Positions 12,365 to 21,944 of a stretch of 64,000 bases of DNA are shown one piece after another. The notes beneath the pieces are model-generated. The model saw nothing but the letters and a program-made list of their open reading frames with translations, had not been told where the DNA came from and did not search any database. The number at the start of each line of letters is the position of its first letter. Positions within the stretch are counted from its first letter, which is position 1. Both the position numbers and the translations under genes were made by a program. Source of the DNA: Owenia fusiformis (Eukaryota; Annelida; Polychaeta; Sabellida; Oweniidae). The DNA lies in the NCBI GenBank assembly GCA_903813345.2, contig CAIIXF020000009.1, forward strand, positions 21,851,759 to 21,915,758, written 5' to 3'.

Positions 12365-12445
12365 TATGGTTCCCATTGATTTACATGGGAATGTCGATTT
12401 TCCAAAAATCAGATTTATCATCAAATTTCGACCTATTGTAATTAG
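12365..12445. mobile_element. Fragment of the 6973-7848 mariner-type MITE family
   Basis: The words 'ttacatgggaatg', 'gattttc', 'tttatcatcaa' and 'cgacctattgtaatt' match the inner right arm of the element at 7610-7680. Neither terminus is present, so it is a fragment. Confidence 0.55.
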
Positions 12446-12479
12446 ATAAAAGCTTTGGTAGTTTGGGTTCGGACATCCA

Positions 12480-12815
12480 TTAACAACTTTCATCTAGTAT
12501 GGTGGTCATTTCGAGAAATAATTTCTAGCACTCTTGTCTGACACCTATTTGATGTTCGATGAGATTTGCTCAGTCTTTCGTTGTCAATATATAGTCATTG
12601 ATGAGAACAACAATAAGATGTGTAAAATAAAACTGACCAAATACCCACCGAGAATCGTTTGTTGTTTGATGGAATGTTATAATCTAATATAAACTGAAAT
12701 ACTTCATGTCAATGGATACAGATGTAAGTAAAACCGAAAAATCAAAGATTTTGTTCAAATACTACTAATCTAGTTTCTGCGAATGATTTATTCAGATGTT
12801 GTATTACTACAAATC
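12480..12815. repeat. Copy of receptor 4 downstream region
   Basis: It aligns with 17135-17457 ('agtatggtgg', 'tttctagcactcttgtctga', 'gttattgatgagaa'-like, 'tacccaccgagaatc', 'aactgaaatacttca'). It shows that the duplicated unit included receptor 4's downstream DNA although the gene body between has almost gone. Confidence 0.65.
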
Positions 12816-14215
12816 CATTTTCAAACGAATAGGCAGAAAACATATTACCAAAGATCATCATTTGGCCAATTGGTGTTATTTACAAACGTAAAACAAAAAA
12901 GCACATCATGACCCACGGCAAATGGCAAACTTATCTCTTTTGTTTTCCAAGTCATGTATACTTGTAGAAAACGGCTATAAATGTTGAAATGAGACATCCG
13001 AGGAATATGTACTTATAAAGTAAAACGTAAATAGGGCGAAAAACCAGTTTTCGGTGATCAGTTCTCACACTTGCCCCATGTTTTAGATTTATTAATTACA
13101 TAAAATAGGTACATAGAATCCTTTATAAAATCCTTTGACTAAATCTTTTTACTAAAACATCTTCACAAACTAATCAAACAAATAAAAGATTACTGTGTAA
13201 ATGTCACATTTCCCAAAAACTATCACCAAAACTAGTTAGCTTATCACCAAGAATAATTAAATAATTACGGATGCTGAATTTCAGGGAACTACTGTTTTAA
13301 ATGGGGAGACATATTTCTCAATGGTGTAGAATTGGTCCTGGGTAAAAAATAAGGTCATAGAATACAGGGTGGGCTAAAAAGGCAACCCAAACAAATGTAG
13401 GCATAACCAAGTCATCCAGTAATACCAGTATGTGTTTTGAGACATATTTTAGACAATTGAACCTTGTCCAATGTTCCTTCATTCTACCAAGTTATATTGG
13501 TCACGAGTTTATGGCCATTTACTCTAAATGCCAAAACACACGTGGCCATTTGAAATAGACCAATGAAACTTGGTTGAATGACAGAACATTGAACAAGAGA
13601 CAATTATGCCAAATATGACTTTAAACCCATGCTGGATGACTTTTTGGAATATCAAGAGTAGAGTAAAATAAAAATGTTCGAATATTTCAAGCTCATCGAA
13701 ATTACAGAAAAATATTTTAGTTGCTTCATTTATTGTTTTCAATTAAATTTGTTAATAGTTTTAGTTTCACCATTACAAAAAAAACATGAAAAACATACAA
13801 TCATATTTTAAATCAAGGTATTTTTAACACATTACCAACCATATTAGTGATTTTAGAGTATATCCTTACGTTCTTCACAAATTCTGTCGTTTTGGCGGGG
13901 TTGGGTTGGCAGAGGGGTTGCTCATTCCTCTGGAAATTTTACTAGTTCAATATGATATTTGATTTCCTGTATCGTTGATGTTTAGACTAGACGGATATGA
14001 TTTGAATTGTTCTTCTGACGTTCGCCACATATATGTTCAATATGCTTTGGGAGGGGTATTTTGTTGAATGTCGTGCCATTGATGTGACTTTCCTCAATAG
14101 CTTACATCAGTTTTCACAACGCAATATGAAAAGACAAAAGTTCTTCCCATTTATTATGCACCATAAGAAAATATTAAACTATGTGAGGAGATAGATAGTT
14201 GAATTCTTAGTTCTT
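12815..14215. repeat. Duplicated receptor-flank block, copy B
   Basis: Partner of 8230-9660. It lacks the Harbinger-type insert of copy A but carries its own palindromic insertion (within about 13345-13900). Confidence 0.6.
13409..13642. repeat. Palindromic element, about 230 bp
   Basis: The left arm starting 'aagtcatccag' pairs with the right arm ending 'ctggatgactt'. Inner blocks 'accttgtccaatgttc'/'gaacattgaacaag' and 'accaagttatattggtc'/'gaccaatgaaacttggt' also match. It lies in copy B of the duplicated flank and is absent from copy A, so it is an insertion. Confidence 0.65.
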
Positions 14216-14239
14216 TTCTTCATCCTAGATTGTTGGATT

Positions 14240-15286
14240 CTATAAAGTAACAGTTTGTGTCATTTGACTTCTGTCAATGTCGTTCTCCACATTGCTTCTT
14301 GGCCTGTATGTCCCGCAGGACAACTTGATTAGTATATATTTAGATAACAGTGAATAGCCAGTCCTGTAGCTCTTGTTGGTGATGCCATATATGATGACGT
14401 TCACCGCGCTATTGGTGTGAAACATATGTATGAAGATAACGTACCAGTAGTATGGAGCGTCATCGTTATAATCAATCAAATGGATCAACCCGTAAGGTGC
14501 ACACAAGATGCAAAAAATAGCAAACATAATGAACAGCATCCGGGCAAGTCTGATATCACTACTTGTACCTTGATTCTTATCCTTCTTTTTACCGAATGCC
14601 TGGATTCTCTTCTGGGATTCCCTTACTTTTAGAAAAATCATGAAATAAGCTACAGCCGTTACAAATAAAGGTGTTAGAATCGGAACTGTGATAAGAGTAA
14701 TAGTATAACTGAAGTCCTTATGACTGTTATGCATACAGGTGAATTGTTTCCTCTGGAAGCCGACGCCGCTCCATCCAACCCACAGAAAGAGGTTCCAAAG
14801 AAAACCATGGAACCAGGCAGCCATGATCATAACTGCTACTGATTTCTTTGAGTAAATCTTCGAGTACCACGAATTCTTACAGATGCAGACGAACCTATTG
14901 AAACTGATAAGCATGATGTTGCTGCACGAAGAAAGGCAACTCTGAAAACAGACATATGTGATGACGGTACATAGCCCGGGTCTTTGTATGAGAATGAACT
15001 GTTCTCCCATCAGTGCTCCGACCATCATGAACGGTTGCAATATGGCGGTGACCATTAAGTCCGAGAGTGCTAAACTGAACACAAAAGCATTCGGCAATGT
15101 TCTCATTGATTTCACTTTCAAGATAGTCCCAATTATGAGAATATTTCCAACGACTCCAATTACAAATAAAAGGGCTTCGTAAAACACATACGGCGTTAGG
15201 AATGTAAGATCGTGCCGTAACCTCTCAGATTCAATTAGAGATATTCCTTTCTCTGGAACAGTTTCATTACTATACGTCTCTGCCAT
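14240..15286 (-). CDS. Melatonin-receptor-like class A GPCR (receptor 3)
   Basis: Single exon, 348 residues from the ATG at 15286. That start matches the MA/MS-x-x-YxNETV opening of its paralogues. An in-frame upstream ATG at 15355 would add 23 non-conserved residues and is less likely. The seven-helix layout is as in receptor 1, with Asp76 in TM2, NRY at 130-132, Cys263 at the TM6 toggle position, and NVIIY in TM7 in place of NPxxY. The C-terminus is shorter than in the other copies and ends TVTL, which fits a class I PDZ-binding motif; the paralogues read on to ATTA-type tails. It forms a head-to-head pair with receptor 4, with about 490 bp between the two starts. Confidence 0.9.
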   Translation of the reverse strand: MAETYSNETVPEKGISLIESERLRHDLTFLTPYVFYEALLFVIGVVGNILIIGTILKVKSMRTLPNAFVFSLALSDLMVTAILQPFMMVGALMGEQFILIQRPGLCTVITYVCFQSCLSSCSNIMLISFNRFVCICKNSWYSKIYSKKSVAVMIMAAWFHGFLWNLFLWVGWSGVGFQRKQFTCMHNSHKDFSYTITLITVPILTPLFVTAVAYFMIFLKVRESQKRIQAFGKKKDKNQGTSSDIRLARMLFIMFAIFCILCAPYGLIHLIDYNDDAPYYWYVIFIHMFHTNSAVNVIIYGITNKSYRTGYSLLSKYILIKLSCGTYRPRSNVENDIDRSQMTQTVTL

Positions 15287-15777
15287 GTTTCCTTTTATAA
15301 ATGGATTCGTTTTACAATATGAAGGTCTTCTCTGTTGGCTGGTTCCTTGCTTCAATACAAATAACTTTCAGCAATTAGTTTTTGTCACCGCATCTGATAT
15401 CTATTGGTATTCAAAAGAAATTATAAATTAAATTAGGTTCTTCTTCATGTATACGCTTGTTTATTTGGGCGAGAACTCAAATACCGATAACCTGATCATT
15501 TTAGATTCAAAAACCTTATCGGCATTCCATTTCATTTCCGAGTATAAAATGCTTACCGCCAATCTAAACCCGCGTTGCAGCCTCGATTTGTATAGACTCA
15601 TGGGTCTGGACCGCGTTAAGTAACTGTGATCTATCGATACCTATTTAAAGATTTCTTTACAAATAGCCACCAAACAGGACATCAATATCAGATAAACGAG
15701 CAAAAAATCTTACGTATAAGAAAGTAATCAATCAGGAAAGTAAAATAAAAATGTGCGAATGAAATGATATTGGAAAG
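15287..15777. promoter_or_regulatory. Putative bidirectional promoter of receptors 3 and 4
   Basis: This 491-bp spacer lies between divergent start codons. A diverged copy at 11785-12205 retains many blocks, including 'gtctggaccgcgt', 'atcaatatcagataaacga' and 'aagtaatcaatcagga'. Those blocks are candidates for control sites. Transcription starts were not determined. Confidence 0.5.
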
Positions 15778-16875
15778 ATGTCAACGTCGTACGTGAATGA
15801 GACCATGGGTTTTGTGGAGAAGGCCTATAATGAAACGGTTCCAGAGAACGGGATATCTTTCATTGAATCCGAAAGGTTACGCCGAGACCCTACATTCCTA
15901 TTACCATTTGTGTTTTACGAAGGATTTTTAGTAGTCGTTGGAGCTGTAGGAAATATTTTAATCATTGGAGCTTACGTAGTGGTGAAATCGATGAGAACTT
16001 TGCCGAACACATTTGTGTTCAGTCTAGCCATCTCGAACTTTATGGTGACTTCCATACTGCAGCCGTTCATGATGGTCGGAGCACTGATGGGAGAACAGTT
16101 TATCCTCGTCCAAAGACCCGGCCTCTGTACCGTCATCACATATGTCTGCATACAGAGTTGCATGTCTTCTTCAAGTAACATCATGCTAGTCAGTCTCAAT
16201 AGGTACATCTGTATCTGCAAGAACTCGTGGTACTCGAAGATTTACTCGAAGAAATCGGTTGCAGTTATGATTATGGCTGCCTGGTTCAATGGGTTTGTGT
16301 GGAACGTTTTTCTGTGGGTTGGATGGAGTGAGGTCAGCTTTGAACGAAAGCAATTCACTTGTATGTGGAATCGTCAGAAGAACTTCAGTTATCACGTCAT
16401 TGGCCTTGCTATATGTGCCGTTCTTGTCCCTGTAAGTGTCACTGCTGTCTCTTATATACTGATACTTTTGAAAGTAAAAGAGTCCAAGAAAAAGATACAA
16501 GCATTCAATAAGAAGGATAAGAATCAAAGTACTAGTAGTGATATCAGACTAGCTCGGATGTTGTTTATCATGTTTGCTGTATATTGCATATTATGTGCAC
16601 CCTATGCGTTTATCACTACGTTTGATTTCAACGATCAAGCACCTTACTATTGGTATGCTACCTTTCTACACATGTTTCACACCAATAGCGCTGTGAACTT
16701 TATCATATACGGCATCACCAACAAGAGCTTTAGGACTGGCTATTCATTGTTCTCTAAATATATACTAATCAAGTTATCCTGCGGGGCATACCAGCCAAGA
16801 AAGATGGTAGAGAACGATATTGACAAAAGCCAAATGACACAAACAATGACAATAGCTACGACTGCACATAGTTAG
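15778..16875 (+). CDS. Melatonin-receptor-like class A GPCR (receptor 4)
   Basis: Single exon, 365 residues. The N-terminus is 11 residues longer than in its paralogues because the YxNET segment is present twice, giving two N-glycosylation sequons. The seven helices are otherwise collinear. TM2 has Asn87 at the usual Asp position, as in receptor 1. NRY ends TM3, TM6 has LCAP with Cys at the Trp position, and TM7 has NFIIY. The third intracellular loop is basic (KKDKNQSTSS). The C-tail and about 100 bp of 3' untranslated sequence closely match receptor 6. An AATAAA lies about 90 bp after the stop. Confidence 0.9.
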   Translation: MSTSYVNETMGFVEKAYNETVPENGISFIESERLRRDPTFLLPFVFYEGFLVVVGAVGNILIIGAYVVVKSMRTLPNTFVFSLAISNFMVTSILQPFMMVGALMGEQFILVQRPGLCTVITYVCIQSCMSSSSNIMLVSLNRYICICKNSWYSKIYSKKSVAVMIMAAWFNGFVWNVFLWVGWSEVSFERKQFTCMWNRQKNFSYHVIGLAICAVLVPVSVTAVSYILILLKVKESKKKIQAFNKKDKNQSTSSDIRLARMLFIMFAVYCILCAPYAFITTFDFNDQAPYYWYATFLHMFHTNSAVNFIIYGITNKSFRTGYSLFSKYILIKLSCGAYQPRKMVENDIDKSQMTQTMTIATTAHS

Positions 16876-16964
16876 CTCCAAGGGGAGAGGGGTATATCGT
16901 GAGGTATCGGTGTGGATTGCCATCTATGTATCCATTGTGTTTGTATTTTACATGACTTGCCAGA

Positions 16965-16970
16965 AATAAA
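16965..16970 (+). terminator. Polyadenylation signal AATAAA, receptor 4
   Basis: AATAAA in 'gccagaaataaactg' lies 90 bp after the stop codon. The same context is conserved after receptor 6. Confidence 0.65.
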
Positions 16971-17457
16971 CTGTACAGAGGTATAACAATTCATTAAACC
17001 ATATTTTTTACAAAATATGGCAAAGGTAACAAACAAATAGTAAAAGAGTAGAAGTAAAAAATAAGGAATGATTTTTTGTTCTCTTATATGTAAATACTTG
17101 CAAAATGAAACATAATGTTTTTTTGCAATTCATTTAGTATGGTGGCCATTTTGTAAATGATTTCTAGCACTCTTGTCTGACATGACATTTACAAGATGTT
17201 CGATAGGATTTGCTACGTCTTGTATTGTCAATATATAGTTATTGATGAGAATAACAACAATGAGGTGTGTAAAATAAAACTGATCAAATACCCACCGAGA
17301 ATCATTTGTTGTTTGCTAAAACATGATTATCTACAAACTGAAATACTTCACGTCCATGGAAATGTAAAACCAATAAATCAAGAATCGTTTGAGGTATTTG
17401 AAGTGTCTGCGGATGATTTATTCAGATGTGGTAAATACAAATCCATTATTAAATGAC

Positions 17458-18180
17458 ATGGTACAGGGGCGTAGCCAGCAATGGCAAGGGGGAGGGGCGA
17501 TATTTTGGGGTTTGTATCACTGCGAGCGAAGCGAGTCCGAAAAAGGGGGTACAGGGGTTGACGCCCGGAAATATTTAAAAATTTACATTGTATAAGGTGC
17601 GTTCTAAGCATTTCAAACTATTTGATAATTTTTTCCAACAAATTTTACAAAATTGCTTTTTTCTTTTTTTGTGGGGGTGGGGGTACGCCCGTGTGTACTT
17701 AAAAATAATGGTAACAGACCTAAAATTATATTGGGTGCGTCAGTTTACAATATACCAGGTATATGCATATTTTTTAGAACAGAAACACATAAATAATTTG
17801 CATGAAATCCATAGTGTATATAATCGATCCAAGAAAGATATATTTCCTCAAATGTCTAGATTGAAGAAAGAGCTACTACTGTTTTGCCATCTTTTTAGTA
17901 GAGCCACTTTAGGGATAGCACCACAATAGAATGAACTGTTTTTAATTTTTAAGAATATACAGTTGTAACAAAGAAAAGTGCATTTTTTATTGTTTTATAA
18001 GAATTGACACTTGACAAGCTATCCAAAACTAGAATAACACAAAAAACGATTGTCTGTCACATGAAGTGCACTAAAGCTGAACTAACTACACCCTATTCAC
18101 TCATTTAATAGTTGAATAGTAACTTGACTTTCTCATTGGCATCACAATGGCTTATCTCAGTTTTAACAACGCACGATGAT
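17458..18180. other. Repeat-derived DNA, no gene
   Basis: Similarity to the 12.5-12.8 kb copy ends at about 17457. It is followed by 'ggggcgtagccagcaatggc' and 'gcgagcgaagcgagtccg', which look like the start of a dispersed repeat of the 'cgtagccagg' type also present at 40718 and 46140. The right end is not defined. Open frames here (for example 17588-17929) have no recognisable motif. Confidence 0.4.
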
Positions 18181-18195
18181 GATACGAAAGTTCTT

Positions 18196-18275
18196 ATGTA
18201 TACTAAGACAACAATGAATGGCCGGTCATTTAACTCTTGTTGGCGAGGTCGTATATGAAGAAGTTTACTGTTTAC
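18196..18275 (-). pseudogene. Decayed receptor TM7-region fragment
   Basis: 'actaagacaacaatgaatgg...ctcttgttggcgaggtcgta' resembles the TM7 and helix-8 coding region of receptor 5 (18440-18510) in the same orientation, with many substitutions and indels. The preceding 18120-18190 also resembles DNA downstream of receptor 3. This is a remnant of another copy just downstream of receptor 5. Confidence 0.6.
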
Positions 18276-18326
18276 TGTGTCAGGTCATTGTTTGTGTCAT
18301 TTGACACCTGGATTCTCCCCTTTAGG

Positions 18327-19391
18327 CTAATTATATGCAGTCGTAGCAACTGTCACTGTTTGTGTCATTTGACTTTTGTCAATGTCGTTCTCCACATTGC
18401 CTCTTGACCTGTATGTCCCACAGGACACCTTGATCAGTATATAATTAGATAACAGTGAATAGCCAGTCCTATAGTTCTTGTTTGTGAGGCCAAATATGAT
18501 GAAGTTCACAGCGCTATTGGTGTGAAACATGTGTATGAAGATAACGTACAAGTAGTATGGAGCTTCATCATAATAATCACACAAATTGATCAATGCGAAA
18601 GGTGCACACAATGTGCAAAAGATAGCAAACATAATGAACAGCATCCGAGCTAGTCTGATATCACTACTGGTGCCTTGATTCTTGTCCTTCTTTTTACCGA
18701 ATGCCTGAATTCTCTTTTGGGATTCCCTTACTTTTAGAAAAATCATAAGATAAGCTACAGCCGTTACAAATACAGGTGTAAGAACGGGAACTGTGAAAAC
18801 AGCAACAGTATAACTGAAGTCCTTGTGACTGTTATGCATACAGGTGAATTGTTTCCTCTGGAAACCGACGCTGCTCCATCCGACCCACAGAAAAACATTC
18901 CACATAAGGCCATTGAACCAGGCAGCCACGATCATAACTGCAACTGATTTCCTCGAGTAGATCTTCGAGTACCAAGAATTCTTACAGATGCAGATGTACC
19001 TATTGAGACTGACTAGCATAATGTTGCTGCATGAAGAAATGCAACTCTGAAAGCAGACATATGTGATGACCGTACAGAAGCCGGGTCTTTGTATTAGGAT
19101 GAACTGTTCTCCCATCAGTGCGCCGACCATCATGAACGGTTGCAATATGGAGGTGACCATCAAGTCCGAGAGTGCTAAACTGAACACAAAAGCATTTGGC
19201 AATGTTCTCATTGATTTCACTTTCAAGATAGTCCCAATTATGAGAATATTTCCCACGACTCCAATTACAAATAAAAGGGCTTCGTAAAACACATACGGCG
19301 TTAGGAATGTAAGATCGTGCCGTAACCTCTCAGATTCAATGAGAGATATTCCTTTCTCTTGAACCGTTTCATTACTATACCTCTGTGACAT
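18327..19391 (-). CDS. Melatonin-receptor-like class A GPCR (receptor 5)
   Basis: Single exon, 354 residues from the ATG at 19391, the start that aligns with receptors 1, 3 and 6. An upstream in-frame ATG at 19502 would add 37 unconserved residues. NET sequon at 7-9, Asp76 in TM2, NRY at 130-132, Cys263 in TM6, NFIIF in TM7 (Phe replaces even the Tyr of NPxxY) and tail ending ATTAYN. TM6 through the third extracellular loop is almost identical to receptor 6. It is divergent from receptor 6, with about 2.55 kb between them. Confidence 0.9.
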   Translation of the reverse strand: MSQRYSNETVQEKGISLIESERLRHDLTFLTPYVFYEALLFVIGVVGNILIIGTILKVKSMRTLPNAFVFSLALSDLMVTSILQPFMMVGALMGEQFILIQRPGFCTVITYVCFQSCISSCSNIMLVSLNRYICICKNSWYSKIYSRKSVAVMIVAAWFNGLMWNVFLWVGWSSVGFQRKQFTCMHNSHKDFSYTVAVFTVPVLTPVFVTAVAYLMIFLKVRESQKRIQAFGKKKDKNQGTSSDIRLARMLFIMFAIFCTLCAPFALINLCDYYDEAPYYLYVIFIHMFHTNSAVNFIIFGLTNKNYRTGYSLLSNYILIKVSCGTYRSRGNVENDIDKSQMTQTVTVATTAYN

Positions 19392-20752
19392 GTTTCCTTT
19401 GCCGGATGGATTTGTTTCACGATATGACGTTTTCTTTGTCGACTGGTTCCTTGCTTCAATAAATTTTTGATCTTTGTCAATGTCACCGTGTCTGGTATAC
19501 ACAATCTATTTCTCCACCACAGGATGGACGGTCTTCCGATAATGGTTTGTTTGTTTGTCTTCCGTAAATATAAGAAAGAAGTTATCGATTCTTACTCTTA
19601 GAGTTGTTAGATAATTCATTGTGAACTTTACGATGGTTCCTCTTATACTTTACAACGTCCATAGAATAAACGTGTTGATTAGTAGGGTCAGTTCAAACAA
19701 TTCGCATGCCTATTTACTCTGAAAAGATCAACGCTTCAGATTGGAAGCATAACTTTTCAAAAAGTGTTATTTTTGACCACCCTACCGCCAATAGTTTTTT
19801 CATGCTCAACTTAAAGACTATATATATATAAAAAATAAGAAATTCTAAGAAAATTTCATTGTAGACTTTTGAGAAAAGGACACTTAGTAAAGCCATATTG
19901 ATAACGGTTTATAATAAAAACACAAACTGATAATCAAATGCAAAAAGAAAGTTATATTTATGATCCCTCTCCCCATCGTCAGACAAACATGGGCAGAATC
20001 CCAAAATTACATTAGACCTAGGCATTAACATGCAAAATGCCACTACCTGTCTTTTGTTATAGCGCCAACCACCGAGCACCAACCGCCGAACACGGCCCAA
20101 AAATTGGAGAATATTACAATATGTCACCATTTGACATAAAAACGACAACTTTATGAGACGTAACAAGACAGATCTTGTTAAATATAAGCTATAAACACAG
20201 AAAGTGCCAAACCCAGACGACCAAAGGGCTTTACAAAGTAAGAAAAGGGAAATTGAAGAGTACAACAGGTGACAAGAAAACAACTCCCAACAACAATTTC
20301 TAACCTACTCAGAAATATTAGCCTTGCCCAAGTTGGTATTTTTTACTAATCTGATCTTGAATAATAGAAATCAAGATAAGTAAAAGAGACCGACTTAGGC
20401 AAGGCTACAGAAAGGTACAGTATCTAATGTCCCCTTCCACCATCCAGAAATCATTATCAATACAATCCAAAACTTCCACATCATTGGAAGTTGGTTGTAA
20501 ATACCAACCCATAAAAGGAACATTCAGCCTCAAAAATGAGTGTCAAATGTTCACAAGTCAGTCGTGATATAGCTGAGTGAAAGACAATAGTTATGAGGCG
20601 GAAACTGGTTTCGATTCTTATTTTTATATCATAGCCTATATCGAAAAAAACTTAGTTACCGGGTCGAAAACACCAATCTCATGTTCCTCTGGTATTTGTC
20701 AGTAACAATAATCAATATTCAATATAAATGACAAGGCAAATCGCGTCAAATC
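19392..20752. other. Spacer upstream of receptor 5, no gene
   Basis: No supported gene. A short hairpin at about 20319-20407 has arms 'tagccttgccca' and 'taggcaaggcta'. The open frame at 19909-20283 (-) shows no family motif. Confidence 0.4.
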
Positions 20753-21482
20753 CACCCTATGCAGAATGAGCCTGCAAAAAACACTGGGTGAGAATCAAGC
20801 GGTCATTTTTGAATTTGAAACTATGCCGTGTTTCGCGTAATTATATCCATATACAGTATAATGTATGCGTATTTGTACCTTATATAAATGAAACAGAGAA
20901 AAAATGTTGTTCATTGTACATGTTGTATAACAACATTGTGGGTATTTTTACTTCCCTCCTTCATATAGCTTTTGAACTTGTCATGTAGTATTGATGTTCA
21001 ATGTTATCAATACAAATATCTTTGAAATGTAAAAGCCATATCCGTTGAGTAAGATTCTACAACAATAATGAGAGATTTTTAGATACGAGCCATCCCAAAA
21101 TACACATTACAGGTTACACTTATTCAACTCGGAACTTAATTTATAATTTGAAGATATCGATCATGAAGTCTGTATATGGACTTGAGTCAAGATAAGAAAG
21201 ACTTGAATCAAGAGAAACGTTTTACTATACCAATATAACGTATCGTGTTCAACTTTATGTTGGAGAGAGGTTTGCAAATTTGCATACTATATCGCTATAG
21301 AATGACTATTTTCACATTTCCTTACCATTTCGTGTCAAATTCTAATATTAGTATACGGATAAAGTTAAAAACCCAATACGACTTTAAAATATTACAAAGT
21401 CCAACAAATGACCGTTGCGTCCGCACCGAGGGCTCATTTTTCCACACCGGGTGATTTTTGCAGGCTCAGTTTGCACAGGGTG
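20753..21482. mobile_element. TIR element, about 730 bp
   Basis: The left end CACCCTATGCAGAATGAGCC and the right end 'caggctcagtttgcacaggg' plus 'tg' are inverted imperfect copies. The inner blocks 'tgcaaaaaacactgggtg' and 'caccgggtgatttttgca' also match. AAAT lies next to both ends and may be the target duplication. No transposase frame is present. The element lies between divergent receptors 5 and 6. Confidence 0.6.
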
Positions 21483-21944
21483 AAATTGTTCATCATACAT
21501 GCCAAATCAATCATCTACCATACAACGAACCAAAATCTAACACAATACATGTAGTGAAAACTCATATACAAAATAATGCCATTACTCCGACATTAAAATA
21601 GGTGGATTACTTATATCTGTTAGTTTTCGGTCTTTTCGGACAAGTTAGACTCAACGTCATACCCAGTCAGAGAAATAATGATTGGATCCTTGTTTAATCG
21701 AAGTATCGATGTAAACGCCTTTACTATTTGCGCTCGAGGGGTACAATTGAGAGATAATGCAGCAATACAAACATCAATAATGAAGACGGTGATGTAAGTA
21801 CAAGATCAACAGTCAGTGATCAACAGTCACTCAAATAACCAGTAAGTCAGTATCCCTACGGGAATGACGGAATAAAAAACAACACTATAATTATATGGAG
21901 TTTGATTAGGATATCCTAAATGATATCAATCAATTAAAGGAAAT
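21483..21944. promoter_or_regulatory. Upstream region of receptor 6
   Basis: DNA between the TIR element and the receptor 6 start. It probably contains the promoter and 5' leader. A direct repeat 'atcaacagtca' occurs twice near 21806-21830. No core promoter motif was identified with confidence. Confidence 0.35.

Noticed and set aside
15287-15355. Upstream ATG extending receptor 3 by 23 residues (and similarly 19392-19502 for receptor 5)
   Set aside because: The added residues are not conserved between copies, and the downstream ATG aligns with the starts of receptors 1 and 6.
18282-18310. Second receptor C-tail-like fragment ('cattgtttgtgtcatttgac')
   Set aside because: It matches the tail codons of receptor 5 but lies in the wrong order relative to the TM7 fragment. 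It is too short to interpret apart from that fragment.
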